64,000 nucleotides of DNA. It comes from Falsibacillus albus (GTDB lineage Bacteria; Bacillota; Bacilli; Bacillales; DSM-25281). The translations under genes were made by a program, and so were the position numbers. The first letter of the stretch is position 1. Every line of letters starts with the position of its first letter. Under the pieces are notes generated by a model. That model was not told where the DNA came from and did not search any database. It worked only from the letters and a program-made list of their open reading frames with translations. The DNA is taken from positions 114,940 through 178,939 of the forward strand of contig NZ_RCVZ01000011.1 of assembly GCF_003668575.1 (NCBI RefSeq), read 5' to 3'. This document shows, piece by piece, positions 17,028-26,001 of this stretch.

Positions 17028-17780
17028 ATGGCAGTACTGTTGACCAAAACAGAGATTGAAAATGAGACTATTGCTTTATCGGATTGGCAGATCGAGGCCT
17101 TTCAATCTTTCAAAAAAATGATAGCTGACGAAGAAAATACGTATCCATGCGTACCTGGACGACAAGGGTTTCAATCGGATCAGCTTCGTTTCAGCTTTAT
17201 TTCTGATCCACGACTGGATATTGCCGGCACTGAGCTCGCTGAAATATTGAAACAATATGGAGAAATCTCAAGGGAAACCGGAAAATATGCCTCGCTTGTG
17301 CTGATTTTTGAAACACCGGAAGATATAAAAAGAACTTTTGATATCAATGAGTATGAAGATCTTTTCTGGACATTGCTTTCTCAAGTCAGCCTGATGGACG
17401 AGAAGCGTTGGCCTGACGGAATTTCACAGGACCCTTCCCACCATTCATGGGAATTTTGCTTTCATGGCGAGCCTTACTTTGCCTTTTGTGCAACACCGGC
17501 TCATACACAGCGAAAAAGCCGCTTTTTTACTCACTTTCTTATGGCCTTTCAGCCGCGATGGGTGTTTGAACATATGAACGATCAAACATTGCTTGGTCAG
17601 AATATGAAAAAAATCATTCGTGATCGGCTTGAGAAATACGACGAATCTCCTCCACATCCAGCCTTGAAATGGTATGGACAGGAAGACAACCATGAATGGA
17701 TGCAATATTTCCTGCGTGATGATGAAACTGGCCCTTCCAAGTGTCCGTTTCACAATATGATGAGAGCGGGTAAGAAATAA
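17028..17780 (+). CDS. YqcI/YcgG-family protein (haem N-hydroxylase relatives)
   Basis: 250 aa, matching the length and pattern of B. subtilis YqcI and YcgG: an FSFISDPR block, WPDGISQDPSHHSWEFCFHGEPYF, and a C-terminal SKCPFHNMM. Characterised members (DcsA, GntA) are haem proteins that N-hydroxylate the guanidino group of arginine-like compounds. That this protein does so is inference. The ribosome site is AGGGGTGG, about 10 bases before ATG 17028. Its stop codon abuts the stop of the converging permease gene. Exporter, permease and DUF1989 neighbours make a guanidino role attractive. Confidence 0.85.
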   Translation: MAVLLTKTEIENETIALSDWQIEAFQSFKKMIADEENTYPCVPGRQGFQSDQLRFSFISDPRLDIAGTELAEILKQYGEISRETGKYASLVLIFETPEDIKRTFDINEYEDLFWTLLSQVSLMDEKRWPDGISQDPSHHSWEFCFHGEPYFAFCATPAHTQRKSRFFTHFLMAFQPRWVFEHMNDQTLLGQNMKKIIRDRLEKYDESPPHPALKWYGQEDNHEWMQYFLRDDETGPSKCPFHNMMRAGKK

Positions 17781-19118
17781 CTATTTTGAGGCGGGAGGGG
17801 CCTTCCATGATCTTCTCGCCATGATGGTGACCAACGATATGATGATGATAAACAGCAGGCTGACCCAAAAACCAGTCCTGCTTGTTTTTTCAATTGTTGA
17901 ACCAGAAACGGCGATGACAATCAGTCCGATAGCAGCCAGCGTTTTGAATTGATCCTTCCATTTCAGCTTGAGCAGCTTCCGTGCAGTGAAAATAATAAAA
18001 AGCCACGTATAAAGAAGCAGCAGACTGCCGGCAGTTGTTACATATTCATACATATGCTTCGGCAGGACAAGCGCCATGATAATGGATGCTGCGAGGCAGG
18101 CGGTCGTCATGCCCAAGGCAGGGAATGAAAGCTTCCCTACCGATCTAGGCCGGAATAATTTCGGTGCATCGCCGTCCTTGGATAAATTCATCAGCATCAA
18201 TGTCACACAATATAAGGATGCGACCATTGTAGAAAAGCCGGCAATGATCAAGACCCCGTTGAATAGATTGACGATGATGGGAAAATCGAAATGCTTCAAG
18301 GCTGTGATGAATGGACTTTCGTCAGTCGTGAACGAAGTGAGCGGGACTAATAGCAATGCCAAGAAGACAGAACCAAAATAAAGAACCGACAACAGAGTGA
18401 TCATCAATTTACCGGACTTAGGAGCTTCCTTTGGATTCTGTAAATTGGTGGCCATCAACCCGATGACTTCGATCCCCGCGAAAGCATAAAAAGCATAGAT
18501 GAAACTCTTCCAGCCCCCCATTACACCATCCTTGAACAATGGGTGTATATGGTAGTGAGGCCTTGCTACATCGATGGCGCCGCTGAAAGTCAAAATAGCC
18601 AGAAGGATGAACATGACGATGGCTGCAATTTTGATTAATGCGAAGACACTCTCAGCTTTTTCAAAAATTTTGCCGCCTGCCCCTGCAACGATCAGACCCA
18701 AAACACCGAAAATGGCAATTAGCAGCCATAAGGAAATATGGGGGAACCAGTACTGAGCGAACAGCCCAAGGGCAGTCAATGTACTTCCGACAATCATGAT
18801 TTCTGAAGACCAATAGATCCACCCGATCATGAACCCTGCCCAATGTCCGAAAGCTTGGGATGCATAAGTCCGATACGATCCATCCAAGGGTTGCTGCGCG
18901 ATCAGCTTTGCCAATGCATCAAAAACAAAATACGTACCGAGGGCAGCCAGGACCAGCGTAAGTATGACAGTGTAGCCGCTCTCCTCGATGGCAATGCTGA
19001 TCCCCAGAAAGAATCCGGTTCCTGTCGTACATCCCACTCCAAGCAAGGAAAGCTGCCACCACGTCAAACTCCCGCTGGAAGAAGGTTGTTGCTGTTTATG
19101 GATTCGATGTTTTACCAT
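17781..19118 (-). CDS. APC-superfamily amino-acid permease
   Basis: 445 aa with 12 predicted membrane helices. The N-terminal GVGCTTGTGFFLGISIAI substitutes for the classical GxIGTGxF helix-1 motif. ATG 19118 is chosen because GAAAGGAGC precedes it. The frame stays open back to 19604, but that part lies antisense to the DUF1989 gene and is not credible. The permease is divergent from DUF1989 with 162 bp between starts, and its stop codon touches the stop of the YqcI-type gene. Substrate is unknown; arginine or another guanidino compound is a guess from context. Confidence 0.88.
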   Translation of the reverse strand: MVKHRIHKQQQPSSSGSLTWWQLSLLGVGCTTGTGFFLGISIAIEESGYTVILTLVLAALGTYFVFDALAKLIAQQPLDGSYRTYASQAFGHWAGFMIGWIYWSSEIMIVGSTLTALGLFAQYWFPHISLWLLIAIFGVLGLIVAGAGGKIFEKAESVFALIKIAAIVMFILLAILTFSGAIDVARPHYHIHPLFKDGVMGGWKSFIYAFYAFAGIEVIGLMATNLQNPKEAPKSGKLMITLLSVLYFGSVFLALLLVPLTSFTTDESPFITALKHFDFPIIVNLFNGVLIIAGFSTMVASLYCVTLMLMNLSKDGDAPKLFRPRSVGKLSFPALGMTTACLAASIIMALVLPKHMYEYVTTAGSLLLLYTWLFIIFTARKLLKLKWKDQFKTLAAIGLIVIAVSGSTIEKTSRTGFWVSLLFIIIISLVTIMARRSWKAPPASK

Positions 19119-19280
19119 GCTGCGGCTCCTTTCTTTTACGAAAAAAAATTGTTTGAAAATGAGCGTTGGCTGCGAAGGAATCTCCCCTATAGCTTCAAGC
19201 AATTCAATACTTTTATGTATGAGTTTTTCCTGCGTACCGCATACTTGAAGAGAGGAATCGAGCACTGACAGGAGGTTCAC

Positions 19281-19868
19281 ATGAAACAGGAATTTTTTAT
19301 AGAAGCAGAAAAAGGGCTTGCTTTTACGGTGAAAAAAGGCCAAATCATCACCGTCATAGATGTGGAAGGAGAGCAGGTTGTGGATTTTGTGGTCTATCGC
19401 GAGGGTGATGTATCTGAAAGGATCGACCCAGGTGTGACGATGGATGCCCTCCACTCGTATATGGTAAAACCCGGCGACATCATCTATTCCAATAAATATC
19501 GGCCGATCATGTCGATCGTGGAAGACAAGGTCGGACGGCATGACTTTTTCAACCCCGCTTGCCGGCCGGAGATGTATGAGCTGCTTTATAATAAAGAAAA
19601 TCATCGAAGCTGCTATGAAAACTTAAATGATGCCTTTACTCAATATGGCGTTCCGAAACCGGATCAGCACTATCCGTTTAATCTGTTTATGAACACGGTG
19701 GTCAAGGATGATGGAACGATGAGTGTGGAACGTCCTGTCTCCAAGCCGGGCGACTACATCAAACTCAAGGCAGAAATGGATTTGATCGTCGGTGCATCTG
19801 CATGCCCTTGCAGCGAGAGTGCATGCAACGGTTATGTTTGCACGCCCATTAAAATCGTGGTGGAATGA
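19281..19868 (+). CDS. DUF1989 / urea-carboxylase-associated family protein
   Basis: 195 aa. The family is recognised by VVDFVVYREGDVSERIDP, HDFFNPACRPEMYE, and the C-terminal Cys cluster GASACPCSESACNG (about residues 173-186), a probable metal site. Family members include the two subunits of carboxyguanidine deiminase in guanidine breakdown. Here only one copy is present and no urea carboxylase or allophanate hydrolase is nearby, so activity is uncertain. CAGGAGGTTCAC precedes ATG 19281. It is divergently transcribed from the APC permease. Confidence 0.85.
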   Translation: MKQEFFIEAEKGLAFTVKKGQIITVIDVEGEQVVDFVVYREGDVSERIDPGVTMDALHSYMVKPGDIIYSNKYRPIMSIVEDKVGRHDFFNPACRPEMYELLYNKENHRSCYENLNDAFTQYGVPKPDQHYPFNLFMNTVVKDDGTMSVERPVSKPGDYIKLKAEMDLIVGASACPCSESACNGYVCTPIKIVVE

Positions 19869-19869
19869 T

Positions 19870-19892
19870 GCCTGCGTTTGCAGGCTTTTTTT
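19870..19892 (+). terminator. Terminator of DUF1989 gene
   Basis: GCCTGC, loop GTTT, GCAGGC, then TTTTTTTATT. Confidence 0.85.
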
Positions 19893-19956
19893 ATTCGGCA
19901 GTTTTCGCTTACCCTTTTAATTTACAAATAAGTTCTTTTTATTAAGTCCTGTCCCG

Positions 19957-20068
19957 GATATCTACGAAATCTGGGCATATATCTGCGAAAATCCGAATAT
20001 ATCTCCGAAACAGGAAAGGATATGTGCGAAAATCCGTAAATATCGATTATTCGGGAACTTTCGACAAG
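19957..20068. repeat. Phased ~20.5-bp array, family A (A2)
   Basis: TATCTnCGAAA-type units start at 19959, 19980, 20000, 20021 (TATGTGCGAAA) and 20041 (TATCGATTATT), spaced 21, 20, 21 and 20 bp, with tail TTTCGACA at 20059. Order, spacing and tail are the same as in A1. It lies about 200 bp before the tandem PBP gene. Confidence 0.78.
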
Positions 20069-20263
20069 ATTTTCAGCTCACGGCAGAGAAAAAGGAAATT
20101 TACCCTTTTCTTAGGCACAAAGACATTCTCACCCTAGTACCAACTATTCAATTCTGAAAATTCAGAAGGTAATAACAAATATTTATTGAAATGTTAAATT
20201 TTATGAGGCTTTTTTCTCGGGTTATCAATAATCCAGGAAATTTGCGAAAAATAGGGGGGAAGT

Positions 20264-23107
20264 GTGTTGTTTAATAAGGGAAAAAGAGAACGCATCTCGA
20301 TATTTATCATGTTTTCGTTAATGTTCATGCTGGTATCAGCCCCGGTTTCAGCTGCAAAGCAAAAATCGGATGACCGGCTGGCTGAGGTTTTACAGTCATA
20401 TGTTGCTTGCCTTAAAGAGAATCCATTAAGTGAAGGAATGACAGCAGGCTATGAGGTTTATTCACTAGAAGATCATAAATCTGTTGCTTCCTTTAATAAA
20501 GAAAAGACGTTTGTTCCGGCCTCTGTTTTTAAGCTGCTTGTAACGGCGGCGGCTGTCGGGCTGCTGCCTGAAGATTTTTCAATCCCGACAAAAGTTTTTC
20601 TAGATGGAAAAGTGAATCACAGCGGGGTGCTCAACGGGAATATCGTGTTAAAGGGATTTGGCGATCCTACCTTGAGCGTGGAGAAACTAGATTCGTTGGC
20701 CCAAAGCCTTGCAGATCAAGGGATACATAAAATCAATGGCAATCTCATCGTCGATGAAAGCTATCTGGATGATCAAAGGCTGGGTAAAAACTGGATGTGG
20801 GATGACGAACAATATGACTATAATACACAAATGAGCGCATTATCCGTGAAAGAAAACACGGTTGATGTAACGGTGCAGCCGACAGAAATAGGGATGGAGC
20901 CCAATGTATCCATCGACCCTGCTCCAGGTTATCTCCACATCGTCAATCATGCCAAAACGGTGGAAGGAAGCGGAAGGGATCTTTCCATCACAAGGACGCG
21001 CGCAAAAAATGAAATCGTCATCTCGGGCTCCATCGGAAAGGATTACAGCCAAAGCGGCTATAAAGTCACAAGGACAATCGTCGATCCAGCTACATTTACA
21101 GGGACGGTTTTTCAAGATCTACTCCTCAAAGAAGGAGTCACCTTTCAGCCAAGTTCAAAAATTATGAAAGGAAAAGCGAGTAAACATGCAAAGCAAGCAG
21201 CGGTGGTCCAGTCGCCGGAGCTGGATGAGATGTTGACGTATATGGACAAAGAAAGCGATAACTTTTATGCGGAAATGCTGACTAAACAGCTGGGGGCGCT
21301 GAAAGGAGAGCAAGGTTCTACAACAGCCGGCATCAAAGTCATTGATCATTATGTTGAAAAGAAACTTCATGTGGACGAGGATTTTATCCAGGAGGACGGG
21401 TCAGGGCTAACCAGGCTCGATCATATTTCGCCCCATGCCTACACCCAGCTGCTTAGCGGGATGTACAACAGTCCCCAAGCTGATAGATTCATATCCTTTT
21501 TGCCGATAGCAGGAGTGGACGGTACATTGAAAAACCGGATGAAGGGAACGCCCGCCGAAGGAAATGTGAAGGCAAAGACCGGAAGCATGAGCGGGGTCAA
21601 CTCCCTTGTAGGATATGTAAAAGCATCTGATGGCGAGATGTATGTCGTCTCCATTTTAAGCAATGGCATCTATAAAAGCGCGTATGCAAGGGGGCTGCAG
21701 GATGAGATTGCAGAAACCGTTGCAGGCTATCCCGGGCTGCCAGAACTAGAGAAGAAAACGATACCTGAAAACACCTATCCTTTATCCGGTCGATTTGATC
21801 CCATCCTGGATGAGGATGCTTATAAAGGAATCATCAAAGGAGCCGTCATTTATTCGACGAAGCAGAACAAAGTACTGTACGAACGTAATCCGAAAGCGCT
21901 TCTGACACCGGGAGCCAGCGTGAAGCTGTTGACAGGGGCAACTGCATTGGAGAAGCTTGGTGAAAATTATCAATTCAAAACGGAACTCTATACGAACGGA
22001 ACACATCAAAACGGCACCCTTAAAGGCGACTTGATCGTCAAAGGATACGGTGATCCGACCATCACGACGGATGGATCAAACCCCGAAGGAAAAGGCCCTG
22101 CGCTCAAGCAAATGGCTGAGGATATCAAGAAGGCGGGGATAAACCGCATTCAAGGAAATATCATTGTCGACAGCAGTTTTTTCTCGGATGATGTTTATGC
22201 ACCGGGGTGGACTTGGGATCATGAAAGTGAAGCTTATCAACCTCAAATTACGGCATTGTCGGTCGATCGAGGGGCTATTCGAGTAGGTTATGAGCCTGGT
22301 GCCGTTGGAAAGGGAATCCATGTATCCATTTCACCGGCAGTACCTCAAATCAAGATCATCAATAAAGCGACTACTGGAAAGCTCCATTCGAAAAATACAT
22401 TAACAATTGAAAGGGATCGCGGGGAAAACACGATCCGCATCTCCGGGAACTTGCCTGCGGAATTCAAGAAAGGGCATAAGGATGTAGCGATCGAGCAGCC
22501 TGCGTTGAATGCAGGCTATGCGTTGAGTGTGCAGCTTGCGAAAGCGGGCGTCCATTTAAGTCCCGGCACTGAGGTTGTCAAAGCTGAAGTCCCTGCTTCG
22601 GCAAAGCTTCTTCATACGTATCAATCTTCGCCCCTATCTGAAATTGTTGACTCTATGAATCATGCCAATGATAATTTCACTGCAGAGATGATCGTCCGTA
22701 CTCTGGGAGCTGCGAATGAAGGAAAAGGAACGTTTGATGGCGGCATACAAATGGTGCATCAGTACATGGAAGATATGAAAATCCCATCGAACTTTGATAT
22801 GGCTGATGGATCGGGGCTGTCGCGTTATACCCAAATATCGGCTGAGGCTATCGTGCGATTATTGGCTGCCGAAACGAGGCGCCCAACGTTTGATGCCCTC
22901 TATCAATCACTTCCGAATGTTGGGGGGGAAGGATCGCAACCTAACGTCGGCATCATGGAAAATCGATTTGATATTCAAGGGCTGTCAGGCTATGTGAAAA
23001 CAAAAGACGGCGACCTGTTGGCGTACTCATTGCTCCTTAATGGATACAGCAAAGCATCGCTCAGCAAACTCGTCGAGAAATTTGCTGAAGAGCTTGCCAA
23101 GGAATAA
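20264..23107 (+). CDS. Tandem D-alanyl-D-alanine carboxypeptidase (S13/PBP4 type), second domain degenerate
   Basis: A 947-aa exported protein made of two complete-length S13 domains. Ordinary PBP4/DacB/DacC enzymes have one and about 490 residues. A signal peptide occupies residues 1-30. Domain 1 (about 45-490) has all three active-site motifs: SVFK at 87-90, SDN at 331-333 and KTG at 438-440, so it should cleave D-Ala from peptidoglycan. Domain 2 (about 505-945) aligns throughout but reads ASVK at 551-554 and NDN at 802-804, and has no KTG, so it is probably a pseudoenzyme. Start GTG 20264 follows AGGGGGGAA; TTG 20267 is an alternative. Confidence 0.93.
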   Translation: MLFNKGKRERISIFIMFSLMFMLVSAPVSAAKQKSDDRLAEVLQSYVACLKENPLSEGMTAGYEVYSLEDHKSVASFNKEKTFVPASVFKLLVTAAAVGLLPEDFSIPTKVFLDGKVNHSGVLNGNIVLKGFGDPTLSVEKLDSLAQSLADQGIHKINGNLIVDESYLDDQRLGKNWMWDDEQYDYNTQMSALSVKENTVDVTVQPTEIGMEPNVSIDPAPGYLHIVNHAKTVEGSGRDLSITRTRAKNEIVISGSIGKDYSQSGYKVTRTIVDPATFTGTVFQDLLLKEGVTFQPSSKIMKGKASKHAKQAAVVQSPELDEMLTYMDKESDNFYAEMLTKQLGALKGEQGSTTAGIKVIDHYVEKKLHVDEDFIQEDGSGLTRLDHISPHAYTQLLSGMYNSPQADRFISFLPIAGVDGTLKNRMKGTPAEGNVKAKTGSMSGVNSLVGYVKASDGEMYVVSILSNGIYKSAYARGLQDEIAETVAGYPGLPELEKKTIPENTYPLSGRFDPILDEDAYKGIIKGAVIYSTKQNKVLYERNPKALLTPGASVKLLTGATALEKLGENYQFKTELYTNGTHQNGTLKGDLIVKGYGDPTITTDGSNPEGKGPALKQMAEDIKKAGINRIQGNIIVDSSFFSDDVYAPGWTWDHESEAYQPQITALSVDRGAIRVGYEPGAVGKGIHVSISPAVPQIKIINKATTGKLHSKNTLTIERDRGENTIRISGNLPAEFKKGHKDVAIEQPALNAGYALSVQLAKAGVHLSPGTEVVKAEVPASAKLLHTYQSSPLSEIVDSMNHANDNFTAEMIVRTLGAANEGKGTFDGGIQMVHQYMEDMKIPSNFDMADGSGLSRYTQISAEAIVRLLAAETRRPTFDALYQSLPNVGGEGSQPNVGIMENRFDIQGLSGYVKTKDGDLLAYSLLLNGYSKASLSKLVEKFAEELAKE

Positions 23108-23135
23108 TGGAACAGTCTCAGACTGTTAACAAAAT

Positions 23136-23175
23136 GGATCGGGAGGAAGTCCTCTCGGTCCCTTTGTTATTTTTT
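23136..23175 (+). terminator. Terminator of tandem PBP gene
   Basis: GGATCGGGAGGA pairs with TCCTCTCGGTCC, with two G-T pairs. CTTTGTTATTTTTT follows. A small hairpin (AACAGTC/GACTGTT, 23111-23127) precedes it. Confidence 0.75.
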
Positions 23176-23326
23176 AGCTGTTTTATTATAGGTTATTGTT
23201 TGTGGTTAAAAGATTGTTCGTCCATACCGCTATAACCAATTGATGATGAGCAATTTCTTCATAGTCCATTACATCAAACGTTTCTTAATAATGGAGGATA
23301 TTTTATCGATAAAATTACTAGTAGGT

Positions 23327-23396
23327 GATTTCAGCGGAGGGCGGCGACTCCGGCGGGGAAAGCGGCTCGGCCCCGCCTGCAGCGGAAATCAACATA
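23327..23396. repeat. TIR-element core copy (R4)
   Basis: GATTTCAGCGGAGG, a GC-rich hairpin (GGCGGGGAAAGCGGC to GCCCCGCC) and GCAGCGGAAATCAAC. Only the core is preserved. Confidence 0.55.
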
Positions 23397-23402
23397 TGAT
23401 AA

Positions 23403-23786
23403 TTAAGATTCTTTTTCACTCATGAATGCATGAATATTGCCTTCGGGGTCAGTGAAAAAGACCATCCATGTTTCCGTACTGCCCATCTTGGCGATAAGAT
23501 GCGGTTCATCAATGAATGCAACACCCTGATCCTTCATGTCGCGGTAAGCTTCATCGATGTCATTAACATGAAAATAAACAATCGAGCTTGGGTGGTCGAA
23601 TTGTTCATTTTCGGGAATGTTCAATAAGAGCCTGACACCATCGCATTCTAAAAAGGCCATTCCGTCGGTTTCAAAAAGGAGAGGCAGCCCGAGTGTTTGG
23701 CTGTAAAAAGGAACAGCAGTTTTCAAGTCCTGGACAGGAATGGATATTTGTCCGATTTTATTGATTCTTCCAGTCGTTTGGTTCAT
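23403..23786 (-). CDS. VOC-superfamily (glyoxalase-like) protein
   Basis: 127 aa forming one VOC module of two beta-alpha-beta-beta-beta units: INKIGQISIPVQDLKTAVPFY at the start and PEGNIHAFMSE at the end. Potential metal residues include Gln/His/Glu at the usual positions but are not assignable with certainty. ATG 23786 is used since TTAAGGAGTG lies 9 bases upstream. An in-frame GTG 9 bases earlier overlaps that ribosome site. It follows the AraC gene by about 45 bp on the same strand, so they likely form an operon. Substrate is unknown. Confidence 0.85.
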   Translation of the reverse strand: MNQTTGRINKIGQISIPVQDLKTAVPFYSQTLGLPLLFETDGMAFLECDGVRLLLNIPENEQFDHPSSIVYFHVNDIDEAYRDMKDQGVAFIDEPHLIAKMGSTETWMVFFTDPEGNIHAFMSEKES

Positions 23787-23831
23787 TAAGAACACTCCTT
23801 AAAAGGTTGATAATCCAAGGATAATGGAAGT

Positions 23832-24689
23832 TTAAAAGAAATTCTTATCCAAAATCACTTTTTTTCGATATTCGGAAGGAGAGAGGCCCGTATGTTTTCG
23901 AAACAGCTTGCTGAACGATACTGGATTGCACAACCCTATGTCCAGGGTAATGTCCATCATACTGCTGCCCGTGTATTTTAATAGTTTCTTAGCTCTCTCC
24001 ATTCTTAAAGAGGTAATCTGCTTGTGGGGTGTGGTTCCGTGGATTGCGCGGTAAGTTCTTAGAAGATGATTTGTCGAGAGCCCTGATGCCTTTCCGATTT
24101 GCTCCAATGTGATTGGCAGGTGAAAATAAGCTTGTATGTAGTCATGGGCAATGGATACGCGGTGGAAGATTTCCAGTTTTGTTGCCGTCCGTTCGGCAGA
24201 CAGGGAATGAACCTTGGCCAATGATTCCTTTTGGGATAGGAGGAGATGCTGCATGATGTGTTGAAAATATTCTTCCCGCCAAATGTGATCCCCTTCATGC
24301 TGCGCAAATCCACTTTTCATCTGGTCTAACAGGGTGGATAAACCAGGCGGCATTTCATAGGTTTTTTCAAAAAAACCAGACTGATCGATGATCGGTTTAA
24401 AGGGATCATCCAATAGGGGGCCATTTCTTTCGTTCATGCTTCTCTGGATGTCCTCTGCGAATCCCGGCTGAAAAAACAGACAGAAGGATTCAACTTCCTG
24501 ATCAGATTCAATCGAGATGGCATAGTCGCCGGGGTTCAGCAGGAGGAATCGGGAGTCTTCGACTGCGAAGAATCCTTGGTTGGTCCGATAATGGGCGATC
24601 CCGTTCGAGAAGGTTTTAATGGAAAGCTGCCCTTGGCCTTCCCAATAAAATTCTTTGCTTTTGGCATGTAAAATGAAGTTGGATTCCAT
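23832..24689 (-). CDS. AraC-family transcriptional regulator
   Basis: 285 aa. The N-terminal cupin-like sensing domain (about 1-150, LLNPGDYAISIES) is followed by a double helix-turn-helix at the C-terminus. The first helix pair is ITLEQIGKASGLSTNHLLRTY; the second ends in the signature DITLDIGLCNPVSFSKLFRKHTG. GGGGGAATCTTCA precedes ATG 24689. The VOC gene lies downstream in the same direction and is a plausible target. Confidence 0.88.
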   Translation of the reverse strand: MESNFILHAKSKEFYWEGQGQLSIKTFSNGIAHYRTNQGFFAVEDSRFLLLNPGDYAISIESDQEVESFCLFFQPGFAEDIQRSMNERNGPLLDDPFKPIIDQSGFFEKTYEMPPGLSTLLDQMKSGFAQHEGDHIWREEYFQHIMQHLLLSQKESLAKVHSLSAERTATKLEIFHRVSIAHDYIQAYFHLPITLEQIGKASGLSTNHLLRTYRAIHGTTPHKQITSLRMERAKKLLKYTGSSMMDITLDIGLCNPVSFSKLFRKHTGLSPSEYRKKVILDKNFF

Positions 24690-24711
24690 TGAAGATTCCC
24701 CCGAATTGTAA

Positions 24712-24757
24712 AAGAAGCGGACCTCGGCATGTAAATCCTTCTCTTCCGGTCCGCTTT
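24712..24757 (-). terminator. Terminator of YlbL-type gene
   Basis: Minus strand AAGCGGACC pairs with GGTCCGCTT across a long loop, then CTTTTAC. Confidence 0.55.
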
Positions 24758-24765
24758 CTAGCTGT

Positions 24766-25818
24766 CTATGATTTTTGCTTTAGTTTCTTCAAGTAATTTT
24801 CCGCTTCAGTCGTAGAGGCGACTGGAACGATTTTGATATGATAGTTTCGTTTTTTCGCTTCATCCATGATATCTTTTTCATTGGCGTCACCCGGTTTGAG
24901 ATCTTTAGGACAGAAGAAAATGTCGACATGCGCTTTGTGTGCAGCGACGATTTTATCGCGGATACCGCCGATTTGCCCGACGTGTCCATCGGTATCGATC
25001 GTACCCGTGCCGGCAATTTTATATCCTTTTGTCAAATCCTCCGGAAGGATTTGATTGAGGATTTCGAGTGAGAACATGAGGCCAGCGGAAGGACCGCCGA
25101 TATCTGCGACATTCATTTTCACCTTCCTCGAAGTATCCAGCTTTACAGTATCATCCGGTGCAATGCCGATGCCGACTTTATCGCTATTCGGTGAAAGCTT
25201 CACGACCTTGACGGACTTTGTATAGTTCTTGCCATCTCTTGAAAAACCGAGTTTTACCGTATCATTCACTTTTTTGCTTGAGTTGATATAGTCGATGAAA
25301 TCCTGGGTCTTGTTCAATGTCTTTCCATCCAGAGTATGGATTACATCACCGACTTGAAGGACGTCTTTGGCATCTGAATTAGGCATGATCGCCTGGACGA
25401 AAACCCCGTTGTGGCGGACCGTGACATTCTCTCCAGCTGCCTTGAGACCTGCTGAAATCGCATTGGTCTGTGAAGAATCCATCATATGTATGAGCAGTTC
25501 ATTATATTCCTTGTCCGTTAAGTCGCCTTTGACGTTTTTCTGATTTTCCACCTGGGTGTCAGGGGCGACCAGTCCGTACAAAAGGACGAATACGTTGGTT
25601 GCTTTAATGGATAGAACCGTTGTCAACGACAAGCTCCCTTTCTCATCCTTTTTCCCATTTTCCACTGTTACTTTTTTCGATAATGCCTCTACTGTTCCTG
25701 GCTGATACAGATAATAAGGAGTCGGAATGAATGCCAACAGGATAAAAATGAAAAGGACAATCAGTAAATTTCTCGTCCATGGTTTCATACTTCTTCTTTT
25801 CTGGTGTTCTTGACCCAT
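24766..25818 (-). CDS. ylbL: PDZ-Lon serine protease, SepM/YlbL type
   Basis: 350 aa. One N-terminal membrane helix (residues 15-35) anchors the enzyme facing outside. A PDZ domain (about 120-205, GVFVQAIMPNSDAKDVLQVGD) follows, then a Lon-type catalytic domain with Ser in GGPSAGLMFSLEIL and Lys in GGIRDKIVAAHKA. The family cleaves signalling peptides or membrane substrates; B. subtilis YlbL is linked to cell-division checkpoint control. ATG 25818 is chosen because GGAGGAACCGAT precedes it. The longer frame to 25884 lacks a site. It is divergent from the NAD(P)HX dehydratase gene. Confidence 0.9.
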   Translation of the reverse strand: MGQEHQKRRSMKPWTRNLLIVLFIFILLAFIPTPYYLYQPGTVEALSKKVTVENGKKDEKGSLSLTTVLSIKATNVFVLLYGLVAPDTQVENQKNVKGDLTDKEYNELLIHMMDSSQTNAISAGLKAAGENVTVRHNGVFVQAIMPNSDAKDVLQVGDVIHTLDGKTLNKTQDFIDYINSSKKVNDTVKLGFSRDGKNYTKSVKVVKLSPNSDKVGIGIAPDDTVKLDTSRKVKMNVADIGGPSAGLMFSLEILNQILPEDLTKGYKIAGTGTIDTDGHVGQIGGIRDKIVAAHKAHVDIFFCPKDLKPGDANEKDIMDEAKKRNYHIKIVPVASTTEAENYLKKLKQKS

Positions 25819-26001
25819 ATCGGTTCCTCCATTTTGAAGCGCAGATTTCATTTCCCGCACCATTATTTTACCACTATTCTCCATTGGTGGAATAGTTCGT
25901 CCACTTATTTTATCTGATTCAGATTAAATTATGATGAGAGTGGAATAAGTAATTAAAAAAGCTACTTGATATTCATTATTTATTTTTGGAGTTGAAGCAA
26001 A

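Noticed and set aside
19119..19604. N-terminal extension of the APC permease frame
   Set aside because: It lies antisense to the DUF1989 gene, has no transporter-like sequence, and a clear ribosome site supports ATG 19118.
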